From Talaromyces rugulosus (taxonomy: Eukaryota > Ascomycota > Eurotiomycetes > Eurotiales > Trichocomaceae): a stretch of 64,000 bases of DNA. Location of the stretch: positions 4,286,001-4,350,000 of the forward strand of contig NC_049564.1 in the NCBI RefSeq assembly GCF_013368755.1. The letters run 5' to 3'. The notes under the pieces were generated by a model. The model saw only the letters and a program-made list of their open reading frames with translations. It had not been told where the DNA came from and made no database searches. Both the position numbers and the translations under genes were made by a program. Every line of letters begins with the position of its first letter. Within the stretch, counting starts at the first letter, position 1. Shown here in pieces: positions 33,151 through 44,036 of the stretch.

Positions 33151-36100
33151 TCAATGATGGTGATGGATGTGGTCATGCGAATGTGATAATCGTTTGAAAC
33201 CGGGGCTAAAACGGCTAGTTCTCGATAGGGAACCAACGTCGTGCTTGCCTATGGAAATTATCAGATATAAACATTTGAGTTTTAAGGGATTTGCAGTTAA
33301 ACTTACCATCGCAACACGCACGAACGTTCTCTAAGCGATCTGCCTCACGTTCCTGACGCTCAATGACCTGTCGTAGGTCCTCCGCGCTATCGTGTTCCGC
33401 ATTGTAACTAGCGAAGGCTTCCTCGCTAGGAATCGGAGCACGTTTGCCTCTGATACTTGCAAAGGATCCTCGAACAGTAGCATTCAGGACGCTACTCAAA
33501 CGAGACGATGTACTCTGGTGGCGAAAAGTTGAGTTTTGCTGTGAGCTTGGTGCGGGCGACACGCGGCCAGGTGTTACTGGAGGGCGGATTGACAACGACG
33601 ATGTCGCCCGTGCTTTAGATGTGTTTGTTCTGACGCTGTGATAAGAAGACACGGACATTCTCGGGCCCGTTTGGCGTGAATGGCTTCGAATACCAGGATT
33701 GAATTCTTCCACATCCTCTGCGGTCATCTCATGCTCTCCTGTTTGTCGCTCATCCTCGGTCCGTAGAAGAAGGTATGACAAGGCGTTGAACCATGTTTCG
33801 TGTCTTTGACTTGTGGCAGCTGTAAACCGTATACGACGTCCAGGGGTAAGGACTTCGAGACTCTTGCGGTGCAAACCAGGGGGATAAGGGTTGTCATCAG
33901 TGATTACGCGAACAGCTTCAATAGCAACACTCTTCGCTCGGCTTTCATTCTTTCCACCGTTGGACGGGTCCTGGTCGCTCCAGTAGAGTGTGCGAGTATA
34001 AGGGTGGACCCAGAAGTAGCGACGATGTCTAGTGTTAGACATATCACCCGTCACAGTCCTGCGCGTGTATTTCCAGAGATATTCTCCAATCATAGTCTGA
34101 GTAATTGCCTGGATCATGCGTGGGTCTGTTCCACTTGGTATACCTTGAGGTAAGTCGTCTGGATGCATGTTAAACCTGACATCGAGCTCGGAGACAAACG
34201 AAGACAAAGACGAGCGTGCAGTCGATGTTTGGCTTTCACGTCTTGATCTAGACCGAATCGAGGTAGCACCTTCGTTTGGCGTTCGGGGACGCCTGCTCGT
34301 TTTGTAAGCCGACGCTGGTGCAAGAGGAGGTCCCATTATGCCCGCAGGGCTCTGAGAGTTTTGTGCTGCTGCAATGACTTGCTTGTGGTCTGGCGGGAGA
34401 GGTGGGTGTTGACTCCCAGCAGAGCCTATTCTCACACTATTGGCACTTCCAGGTCGTTTGAGGGTAGATTCCATCGTCGGAACAGAACTGATTTCGACAA
34501 TGGGAGTTTTAGCTTTGGGAGTGGCACCAGGAGAATTTATAGTTGAATCAAACCCAGACACCGATCGTGGCTCGGATGGCGTAAATGGACGGGCTGCCAT
34601 ACGGTCCATAAGCAGTTGGTCGATTTGCTTGGAGGACAGAATAGTTTGAGCAGATTGGTCAGTATTCTCAACCACGATATTCTTGGCTTCCCGGGAAGTG
34701 CCATTGCCAGAAATGTCACTCAAAGGCAAGTTCGACTCAGCGGGCTCATTTTCGAGCTCTAATTCACGAGAAGCCTGGCTAGTGGCGTCTTCCGAAATAA
34801 AGATAGTTGAGGGTTTCTTGTGAGGAGCGAGATCAAAATCACGGTCAGTTCGGCGTACAGCAGATACAGGCCGGGATAATGACTCGTCCACAATAGGGAC
34901 TGGCACAACTTCAGGCTTTATGATAACAGGCTCCTCGGGCAACGTCTCTATAGATTGGATATAAGAAAAGAATAGTGGGGTGGGAACTGGGGAGGGCGGT
35001 TTTTGGATTGGAATAGGCTCTGTTTGTGCAGAATAGATCGACGAGATAGACAATTGGGTCGTCGATTTGATGGAAGGCTCGTGTACTGGCTCAACGACAA
35101 CAGGTTCCGGCACCGGTAGTTTGAAAGGAACTGGTTCAGTCTGTTCGCTAAGAATCGAGGACAAGGTAAGGTCTGCCGATTTGGGTTTTGTATCTTGGTC
35201 GACAGCAACAACCACTTCACGCTCTGGCAACTTCGGTGCTACTGGCTCTATCTCTTGAGCGAATACAGTAGACAGTGCTAACTCACGAACTGCAGGGGCA
35301 ATTGGCGTTGTCTCTTCCGCTTGGATTATAGAAACATCTAGGTGGCGTTTGACTGGAGTTTGGAACCCGTTGGTCATGTCCTTCTCGCGAACTGCAGTTG
35401 ATTCGTCCCATATTGTCTTTGGCGGTGTTGGGACAGCTGCCACGTGCTCAGAATTATGTCCAGTGGAAAGCTTGGTAGGCGTATACTGGGTTGATGAGTC
35501 CACAGAATCTGGTAATGCTGTGCCAGTTGCCGAATCATTTTCGGGCGTCTGTCCTGGTGTGGCTGCAACGACGACTTCAGGTGCCCAAGGTTCCGTCATT
35601 GTAGAAGAGTCCACCATCGTCGACTGCCGCGAAGATATAGGCGTCTGAGAAATTTCCCTATCCAAAATCACTGAATTTTGAAGTGGGGTTGATGGCTGTG
35701 AAAACATATGAGTGGACCGCGTGGGCGTGCCAAATTCGCCATCACTGCTAGGACTTCCGAGTTCCTCTAGCTCTGCAAAGAGACTTTGACCCATGGGCGC
35801 CGGATTCTCGTGCTGGAAGGAGCTGACCGGGGAGTTTTGAGTACTAGAAGTGTCATTGATCGAGGATGCCATAGGCGCCTCTCCAGAGGGACGTATGCGT
35901 CTGTAGCCAGGCCTATTATTGACTTTCACACGGTGGCGTTGAGGCTGAGATTGCACGGGAGTGTGGACTTCAGGGGCCTCATCGTCGGAAGTAGACGCTG
36001 TGCTTAAGTAAGAAGTTCTATTGCCAGCCTTCGCCATAACCAGTTGAGACGGGACTCTTCGACGGCCGAGCGTGCCTTGGCGAGGTGTTCCTCTATCCTC

Positions 36101-37830
36101 AGTTTCGGTAAGGTCACCATTGCTATCCTCAGCCAGACTCTCAGCACCGGTCTGGAAAGCTTCGCTTTCAGTTGCAGTTTCCCGTTCATTGGCGGTTTCG
36201 AAAGCGTCTTCAGCTTCGGTAGCGGTTTGGTAAATATCACTGGCATCAGTGGTCTCTCGGGAAGGAAGGACTCGTTGGGACCCTTTCGATCGGACCGTCC
36301 TGGTCGGGCTTGCTTCGCTGGTGTGATCTTCCCAATCCGGCTCCTCCAAAGAGATTTCTGTGCGACCTCTTCGACCGGGGCCAAGGAGATCTGACCGAGG
36401 AAGAGGCTTTTTGAAGGTGTCTGGCTTGATCTTTTGGCGCTTCGCTCCACTTCCAGGTGGATTGTTGTCACGTCGACGTGTCTCGAGTTCGTCCCTGGCT
36501 TCTTGTAACATGCGTTTGAGCTCGATCTTTTCCGTTTTCTCTCGGTGAATGTTGCTCTTCAAGTTCTGAATCATTCGATGAGCATGGCCTAGAGAGCTGC
36601 GGATTGTCTCTGTTTCAAGATGGCCGTGTCTTGGGGTCTGTTTGTTGGGCGACGGAGGCGGTGAGTTATCTGGGGTATCACGCTCTGACTCTGTATCTTC
36701 GGACTGAAAGCGAACGGGCCGTGGCGTTTCTGCTTCTAAATGGCGACTTCGCATTGATGCAACGGCCTTGGCAAGTTCTTGGTTCTGGCTTGTCAGTTCT
36801 TCAACTTTGGCGTTGAGAGTAAGTCGTTCTGCATCTCCACTGTTCAAGTTTCTGCGGAGCATGTGAGTCTCGGAATCATGTGCTTTTTGGGCAGCAGCTT
36901 GGTCCTCCAAGAGCTTTCCATTGTTCTGCTTCAATTCTTCCAATTCCCGTTCAATTTTGCTCTTTTCAGCGGACAGGGAACTTAGAGCACTATTAAGCTT
37001 AGTCTCACGGTCTTGGGAATCCTTGGCAGCATTTATGAGCTCGTGGGTTTGGGTTTCCAGGTTCCAGTTTTCGTCTTTGTAGCGTTGTTCACTTTCATCC
37101 AGAGCGCGGATTCTTTGCGAAAACCCCTCTGCCTCGAGCTCGAGTCTTGAACTTTCCAAATTTGCAGCTTTTAGCGATTCTTCCCGTTCGGCTAGAAGTC
37201 CTTGCAATTGGCGTACTTGAGCAAGAAGAGATGTCGAAATCTCGGTTGCAAACTCGATGTCATGAACACGGCCAGTGGGCTGGTTTCTTTGCTTTCGCGA
37301 AGGAACGCTGACTTTTGATGGTGATGCGCTGGCTTGGCTGGTGAATACGGCAGATGCGGCTGGTGACTGGAAAGATTAGTTAGCATAAGCCCAATCGTTA
37401 ATTGATATACAGAATGTTCGCAGGGTATCCTTACGCGCAAATCAACTATTGGCGTTCCCTCTCCGCCACTGACAGCTCGCTTCGGGGCTAGAAAGGCTCG
37501 AGCGCTTTCACGTCCGATTTCATTATATTCCTTTTCCAACTCGATGAGCTTTTGTCGCAGTTCGGGTCCGACTTCTCCTTCATCGCGCTGTTGTTCGACT
37601 TCTTGCAGTTTCTCGGAGAGTTCTTTCTGCTGGTTGATGAGTGCAGTTCCCAGTTTGGAAGCCTCCTGGAGTCTGCGCTCGGTTTCGGCGAGATGCGCCT
37701 CAAGGGCTCGCTTAGCTTGAGAGGGCGACGATGCGTTCAAACTGAAGAGTTGTGTGTCGAAGGAAGAATACCGGTGAGGTTCGCGAGAACCTGCAGGCCC
37801 TTCCGGGCTCGAAACGAAAGGATCCTCCAT
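33151..37830 (-). CDS. apsA: ApsA/Num1-type cortical anchor with C-terminal PH domain
   Basis: Exons on the minus strand are 37830-37435, 37366-33307 and 33248-33151, joining to about 1517 residues. The start MEDPFVSSPEGPAGSREP is preferred over the ATG at 37866. The first ~450 residues are long coiled coils (QAKRALEAHLAETERRLQEA onward) broken by short linkers. A long disordered Ser/Thr/Pro region with repeated 'S-x-x-(Y/F)-x-Q-x-(E/T)-P-x-P' phrases (SILSEQTEPVP, SIYSAQTEPIP) spans ~650-800. The PH domain (~1190-1310: IGEYLWKYTRRTVTGD ... RRYFWVHPYTRTLYW) is diagnostic of Num1/Mcp5/ApsA. The protein would anchor dynein and mitochondria at the cortex and position nuclei. The third exon, only 98 bases, encodes a Ser/Arg-rich end and a His-rich tail (HSHDHIHHHH); ending the frame at the exon 2 intron would lose it. 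Confidence 0.93.
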
Positions 37831-39207
37831 GGTGAATGGGGTGGGGGTGGTGTTCACGTTCAGCAACCAGCGCGATATTAATCAGTCGCTAGTTCCTGAC
37901 GTGAAACGGTAGCCGAAAACTTGGTGCTAACAAGTCGCGGCAGAGATAGTAATATGGTATGCACCTGGTGTACGAGTAAATATTTTTTTCTGTTTTTCTT
38001 TTTTCTTCTTTTCTTGTGTTTGATCTTCGAAAAGTGGTGATCAGGTCGCGCGCATCATCCGGTCCCGCAGGAAGGTCGATGGTCGGCGGTAGGGTAAGCG
38101 GCTACCGGTCTTGGCGCAAAGGACAACTCATACAAGAAAAAAAGGCGAATAGTAGTAAGGAGTGAACGAAAGGACGATTGTTGTGGGAGGGGTTGAACAC
38201 CGCGATAGACAAGACTGTTATCGGTTTGTTGACACAGGACTCTGGACCATCAACAAAAGGCGGATTGATTTTATGGAACGCGTTGTGGTTGGCCGTTTAG
38301 AGTGGGCGCGCACACGGGTCGAAGTCAGATCACAACAGTGACTGCACTAACAACTGGCCACGCCGGGACGCGATGGGGGAGCTGTCGCGGTGGTAATACA
38401 ATGGATGAACGAAAAGGAAAATGAAGAAAACACACAAGAGAGTGACAAAAGAGAGAGGACTCTGCTGCAACGAAGTCGAAAACACCTAAGATCCGACTTC
38501 GCCGGGCGGGGGACACACGGGGAAGAGAAGAAGAAGAGAAAGGAAGCCAGGCAAGGCAGGCACGCAGGCAAGACTCAGGGCCAGCAGAGCCCTTCTTGCC
38601 CATCCTTGCAGGGGCCGTGCGGGTATTGCAAACTGGCCGTATGTATTCTGTGTACGGCCGCCTTATGAATTACGCTGCCTGAACCATCCCATGTTTTTTT
38701 GTTTTTGTTTTTTTGCCTTAGCAGATCAGCACGTTCAAACGCCATCTGTTATTCTCAGGCGATGGCACTGCTTGTTTTTATTTATGCCTGGACGTATTAC
38801 GCTCCTGAGTGTCGCGCTGCGTAAAATTGTAAACAATAATGTTGCTGCCGAAATAGTAAAATACCACGTCCTGACAGGCGGGAGTAAGCACTGGCCGCTC
38901 TGATTCGCTGCGGCGCGCTGATAAAACAGCGGTAAACAGCGCTTTACCCAAAAGGGGAATCAGCGGCAGGCGAGAAATTGCAGGATTGACCGCTAGTCCC
39001 AATTCGGCAATGGCCGCGATCGCTGTCTCGGCCCAATCATGTGACGTCACGAGTCTGCTAAGTAATCACTTCTAGCGCTAACCAAATAAGGCTAGCCCGA
39101 ATCTATCTTCGTTGCTCTTGATGCTTCTAGAATCGAGAATCGCCACGACGATATAACATTACCACTCACCTTCTGTACAACTAATTTTTTTCCTGTCGCA
39201 GCAAACA
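37831..39207. promoter_or_regulatory. Divergent promoter region of apsA and cwc24, with CRE palindrome at 39041-39050
   Basis: About 1.4 kb. GTGACGTCAC at 39041-39050 is a perfect palindrome with the CRE core TGACGTCA, preceded by CCAAT at 39034-39038 and lying 160 bases upstream of cwc24. A purine-rich stretch (AAGAGAAGAAGAAGAGAAAGG) runs from 38520 to 38545. No gene is recognised; the short open frames at 38325-38903 are compositional. Confidence 0.55.
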
Positions 39208-40308
39208 ATGGCGGGCGAGAACACAGAAGCGGCGCTAGCCGACGCTCCTCCTCAAGTGACTTTCAAAAAGCGTTCTGCCAAAGCCAAGACAAGCCTGCGC
39301 AAGAAAGCCGCGACGCCGCCACCAACAGGCGATTCCGATTCCGATTTCACCTCCTCAGACGATGACGAGGGCCGGCGCATAAAACGACGCCGGAAGAATG
39401 CGACAGTGACAGCTTCGTCAGCATCAAACAATCTTGCCGCCCATCGAAAGGCAGATGGTGACAGCGCCGTCTACGCAGCTGCGGCACCGCTCGTTTCCTC
39501 AAACGATGCTACGAAACAGTCGAATTGGTACGACGAAGGAGAAAACAATGGCCTCAGCGCAAAGGAATTGCTGGGCAAAACAAGAGCTACAACAAATACC
39601 GCTCCATCCGCCGATGGCACATATAGAGGCACGGGAAACTATCAATCTTTTGTTCGCAAAAACCCAGATGCGCCGAGCAAGCAGTTCGGTCCCACGAAGG
39701 CGTCGACCAATGTACGCACCATAACACTTACCGACATGGCTCCTGATGTATGCGTGGATTACAAAAAAAGTGGATTCTGTGGATTGTTCGTATTCCCCCC
39801 TTGGAGTTTCAAAAAGTGCATCTAACTAACATTCATTTATAGTGGCGATTCGTGTAAATTTGCCCATATGCGGGAAGACTACCAACATGGATGGGAACTC
39901 GACCGAGATTGGGAAATCAAGACCAAGGGCAAAAAAGTTGTCGGGCAAACCGTGTCCTCGCGAGAGAATAGGGACAAGGCAGCGGGAGACGACGATGACG
40001 AAAACGACGACAAGTTGCTTGAGAGCATCCCCTTTGCCTGCATCATTTGCAAGAATTCTTATAAAAACCCTATCATCACCAAATGTGGGCACTACTTTTG
40101 CGAGTCATGTGCTCTACAGCGATATCGAAAAAACCCATCGTGCGCTGCTTGCGGCGCGGGCACAGGGGGCGTGTTTAATATGTCTAAGAAGCTCAACCAT
40201 CTTTTAGAGAAGAAACGAGATAGGGCTAGGAAGCGTCGGGAAGAGGCTATTGCCAACGGCGAGGAAGTGGAAAGTGGCGAAGAGGAGCCTATTGGGACAG
40301 AGTCCTAA
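39208..40308 (+). CDS. cwc24: Pre-mRNA splicing factor Cwc24 (CCCH zinc finger + RING)
   Basis: Exons 39208-39785 and 39843-40308 join in phase to 347 residues. After an acidic/basic N-terminus (SDSDFTSSDDDEGRRIKRRRK) comes a C-x8-C-x5-C-x3-H finger (CVDYKKSGFC + GFGDSCKFAH) that the intron interrupts. The RING follows (CIICKNSYKNPIITKCGHYFCESC ... CAAC), then a basic helix (KKRDRARKRREEA) and an acidic end. This matches Cwc24/RNF113, which joins the activated spliceosome, contacts the 5' splice site and leaves before the first step. The donor is GTTCGT, a poor match to the usual GTAAGT/GTATGT; the other nearby GT at 39790 would break the frame, so this weak site is needed to build the CCCH finger. 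Confidence 0.93.
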
Positions 40309-40462
40309 TTGGATTGCATTATGTAAATAGCATTTGCCTGCAATGCAAAAAGTTAATAAAGACACGCGCCTTATTACATATGTAGTATCCAGCAGCTTTA
40401 ACTAGTAGGAAGACGAATGCATATTCTCCATCTATCTAGCTAAGATAAACAGCACTCCCGAG

Positions 40463-42536
40463 CTATCCCTTTTTATCAAAGTACTCCTCTACCCTCTCTA
40501 TCAAATCCGCCTTCTTTCCAGTAGTAGATAGTGATTTAGAGGTCAGGAATTCCTTAAGCACCGGAAGTGTCAGCTTTGACAAATTCCCACCGTGGTAAAG
40601 TTTCAGCACGTTCGCAGTCTGATCACTATCCTCAGTCTTGACCTTTTTCGAAGGTTTTTCAGCCAGGGGCTCCGTCGCCTTTGGTCCTCTCTTAGCTAGC
40701 GTTGAGGTTTTGGGCTGTTCGGCAAACAGTTTGCGATGCTGTGCTTCGAGTTCCTCGCCCCATTCCACAACATAGTCACCCGCTCGCTTGTCGATTTGTC
40801 TATACTTGGGAATGGTTTTGTCCTCTGGCTGTTCTGGCAGATCTTCGTCTAATGCGAGTGCCTGCAGGATACGATAATGCCACTGTAAAGATGGATTAGG
40901 GTATTTGTGAGGATCGTACTGGGCTTTGGGAAGTTGTAGCTGTTGTACTATCGTCCTCATGTGATCAATCAGTGGCTCCGGAGCGACTACCAGGTTTGTC
41001 TCGGGATTTTGCCGGATATCATCTGCAAAGGGCAAAGGTAAAAGCCACATGCCTGGTGGAGTTACCTGAACATTGTTTTCGTCCAGTTTTTCTGGGCCAG
41101 GGAGCATGGCGGCCAAGACAGGCGCCGCATTCCGTCGAGGAATAAACCATACGATCCCAATCTTTTGGTCTTGCAGTAGCTTCTGTTGAAGAGCCGAGAA
41201 TACTCGGGTCGACCCTACATAGTCTTCTTCAGATGGGTATATGAATGTAGGATGTTTGGTAGAAGCCCAGATTGGAAGCGACGATATCGGCTTAAACCCT
41301 ACGATGCGAATCACGGGGTCGCCAAAATTGCGTAGCGCCTGTTGTTCTTCGATGGTGAAGGAGACTTGCTCCCCACCAAATTTATACGCCTTGCGAATCT
41401 CTCCTTTTTCAACAGTCCGTGCGGTGTCCTCTGCCAGCTGAGTTGTCGTGCCCTGTGCAATCTGGGGCTTTTCGCCGCCAAGCCAGATATAGCAGCTTCT
41501 GGATGGCTCCTGCTTTTTGAAAATGAGGTATCCAGTGACGGATATCTTAAAATCTGGACTAAATTCCAATGGGACATTTGAGAAAAGAGCCCGACGAGGA
41601 ACAGACTTCGAATTCACAGAAGACAAGAGGGAATTCAGCAGCGAAATGCCATCGCCACCGGAGGTCGGAACTTGTGACAAGGCTGGCAGCAAGCCAGAAG
41701 TTTCCGGGTCGCTAGGGGTTGTTTTGTAAATTATGTCCTGGTTACTGTTAGCAACCTCCTCTCGGCAATTATTATAACCCGGCTTACATCATAGAATTTC
41801 GACCTGTCAAAGTCGTGATCTAGCTTGGAGATAGGGAACAACTCAATGATCACTCCAAGATCGTACAAGTCCTTAGCTCGAACTGTGGCAGCGGAACGCA
41901 TGGCACGGTCGGTTCCATGTGGGTTGTCATTGTCTGTGATTATGAAAAGTCTCCGAGAAAGAAAGTTGGAGGCCTTGGATGTAAAGATTTGATTGGCACA
42001 GAAGAGCACATTAGCCATCGTAACTTGGTCTTTCGAAGGGACAAGAATTTCGTTGGCCGCATCCTCCTCGTCTTCAGCCATTGCACGTAGCTTTTTTACG
42101 TCGTCTGCATCGGGAATGTCCAGGTCCGTAAATAGGTAACAATGGGGGTAGGCAAGGTCCCCTCGGCTTTCTTCGTTCTCCGTGTAAAATTTTGACGCTT
42201 CCGTTCCAAAGAATAGCACGCCCATCATATCTTTTGGGTGAGAGATTATGCGCTGCTGCATCAAGCTGTAGGCGCATTTGATGGCGGCTTTTACTGGAGA
42301 CTCTGGAGCATGTTTGTCCGATGATGCCGGCCGGGCCTCCAGCATGGAATCGCTGATCTCGATAGCGAAAAGAACGGCATCTTTGACAGATTTATAGCCC
42401 TAGAGGGGAAAATGCAATTAGCGGTGGACTTTCTTTCTTAGACATTGTGTACGGGCATACGGCATCATCAACCTCCTCCTCTTCTTGAAAGGCATCTTCG
42501 TCCTGTGGCGGGTAGTTCTCAGCCATCGTGAGGGCC
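40463..42536 (-). CDS. ku70: Ku70, DNA end-binding subunit of non-homologous end joining
   Basis: Minus-strand exons 42536-42471, 42399-41788 and 41737-40463 join in phase 0 to 650 residues, the usual length for Aspergillus-type Ku70. Residues ~23-230 are the von Willebrand-like domain ([44 protein letters not shown]). The Ku core follows, with the DNA-encircling beta-barrel ([14 protein letters not shown] ... [11 protein letters not shown] ... GIVWFIPR). A C-terminal SAP motif ([38 protein letters not shown]) ends the protein. It pairs with Ku80 to protect broken ends and start end joining. The first exon encodes an acidic 22-residue peptide ([22 protein letters not shown]). It converges with cwc24, with about 150 bases between the stop codons. 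Confidence 0.96.
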
Positions 42537-43271
42537 TTATGGCATCGTTTCTTCGTGAATCATGAAACCTGGCAGTGGGCGAAAGAAGTAATGGAGGATT
42601 CCCCTCTGTTGCCTCGTCTGCTGCCTGGAGCTCCTGCTGCACGTGCTCTCTTATGACGCGAGACCCGCCGCCGCCGGACGCGAAGTCACGTGAAGAAGCT
42701 TTATCTCCGACCCACAATTTGGGGTAGGACTGTTCCGATTCGCTGCAGCCTTGCAGGTACTTGCCAGGCAGCCTTGTGGGGCCGCTACTATATGTATTCC
42801 CTCTTTCCCTTGATGTAGAATATTAAAACTGGCAAGAGCGACCAAAACAAGATAATTAATAATGTTAGACGGTCGGTGCAGTCGAGGTCATGTGACCCAC
42901 ACTAGTCAGATATGCCCCTCCTCCACCTTACCTCCTCGATCTCGGTGAGCTTATATTGGCACGTACCAAAAATTACCACCCTGCCAAAAACGGACCCCTT
43001 GGTTGGGATTATAGTATTCTGGTCATATTTTTATAGCGACAATTAATCACTCGAACCACACTCAGCCGTATGATTCATGCTCCCTCCGTACCTGAGACCA
43101 CCCACTAAAACTGGCAGACAGCGGACAGAACTTGTTGGCGCGTGCGGATAAACCATAGATTGACGTCTTTTGGTGCAGCTTTCAATAGAACTTCGCAAGC
43201 CCGACTCAGTCAGTAATATATCCAGTCGATCAATAACATCCACCGTTGCTACAAGGACTAGCGTTATAGCA
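42537..43271. promoter_or_regulatory. Promoter of ku70 with E-box palindromes
   Basis: CACGTG is at 42640-42645 and TCACGTGA, an exact palindrome, at 42686-42693, within 160 bases of the ku70 start. GTCATGTGAC (42886-42895) is another near-palindrome. No gene is recognised. Confidence 0.5.
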
Positions 43272-43873
43272 ATGTGTGACGAGTGCCGGGCGAACCCCCA
43301 TATCGCACAAATAGTTGTCTAGGATGACAGACAGGTTTGTTGCATATACTCCATCCAGTTGCTAATACATGTATACTATACTAATTGTTACTGACCATAG
43401 TCCCATCTTTGGCAAGAAATGGGGCTAGTTGATTTCGACTTAACCAGTCGACTATACGACACTATCAAAGCCACTCACTCAGTTGGCATGGAGCACCCCT
43501 GGCCAGCCTACGGCGAACATTTCTTATTCTTGGTAATGTTCGAGTAGGTGTCTTAGATAAAGACACCCTTAAAAAACTAGAAACGCTTCGGGATCTATAC
43601 TTTTTCGATGAAGAGGAGGGACCTGAGAAAGCAGGTCAACAGCCAGGCTCTTCAGCAATAGATCTTCAGCATGAAAAAAAGACAAGGGCAACAAGGAAAT
43701 CCTCGCGGCAGAAGAAACGAAAGCTAAACGAAGACAAAGAGAACAGACAGCCGTTAGCTGACAAAACAACAACGCATTGTCCTATTCTCGACCGAGAGGT
43801 GGCAGCCTACTGGACCTTAGGCCCAGACATGTCCACAGAGGACACAGTTCGACAACTTGCTCCGTGGCTTTAG
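43272..43873 (+). pseudogene. Decayed gene: in-frame TAG, one intron, one frame break
   Basis: From ATG 43272 the frame reads MCDECRANPHIAQIVV, then TAG (43320-43322), then continues DDRQ to a canonical 66-base intron (43335 GTTTGT ... CATAG 43400). Exon 2 continues in phase (SHLWQEMGLVDFDLTSRLYD, then a stretch ending GEHFLFLVMFE) to TAG at ~43547. In the +1 frame an open stretch overlaps it and carries on (VLDKDTLKKLETLRDLYFFDEEEG ..., then a basic KKRKLNEDKEN segment and CPILDREVAAYW) to TAG at 43871. Two lesions, the amber codon and a single frame break near 43510-43550, separate it from an open gene of about 175 codons. Alternative splicing that skips the first stop (donor at GTT|GTCTAG) is conceivable. 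I do not recognise the protein. Confidence 0.55.
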
Positions 43874-43908
43874 GACTTCATGTCAATTGATTGTGGGGGC
43901 GATCCTAG
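43871..43908. repeat. Dispersed 38-bp repeat, copy A
   Basis: Matches 55855-55892 at 34 of 38 positions, same orientation, with the core CTTCATGTCAATT followed two bases later by TTGTGGGGGCG. All four differences are transitions. Weaker similarity (TTGC..CGTGG / TTGC..GGTGG) extends about 18 bases upstream of both copies. Confidence 0.75.
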
Positions 43909-44036
43909 GTGTGTGTTTCCAAATCAATCATTCAATGTTGTATCGTTATTTGCTACATATAAATAGAAAGTATCCTCGAAGCAGATATATAATACAGACT
44001 TGCCAGTTCCTGAAATTACTCTTTCTTCCTTCCTAA

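Noticed and set aside
37831..37866. Upstream ATG for apsA at 37866
   Set aside because: MLNVNTTPTPFT precedes the conserved-looking MEDPF start; the second ATG has the better context and fits homologues as I remember them.
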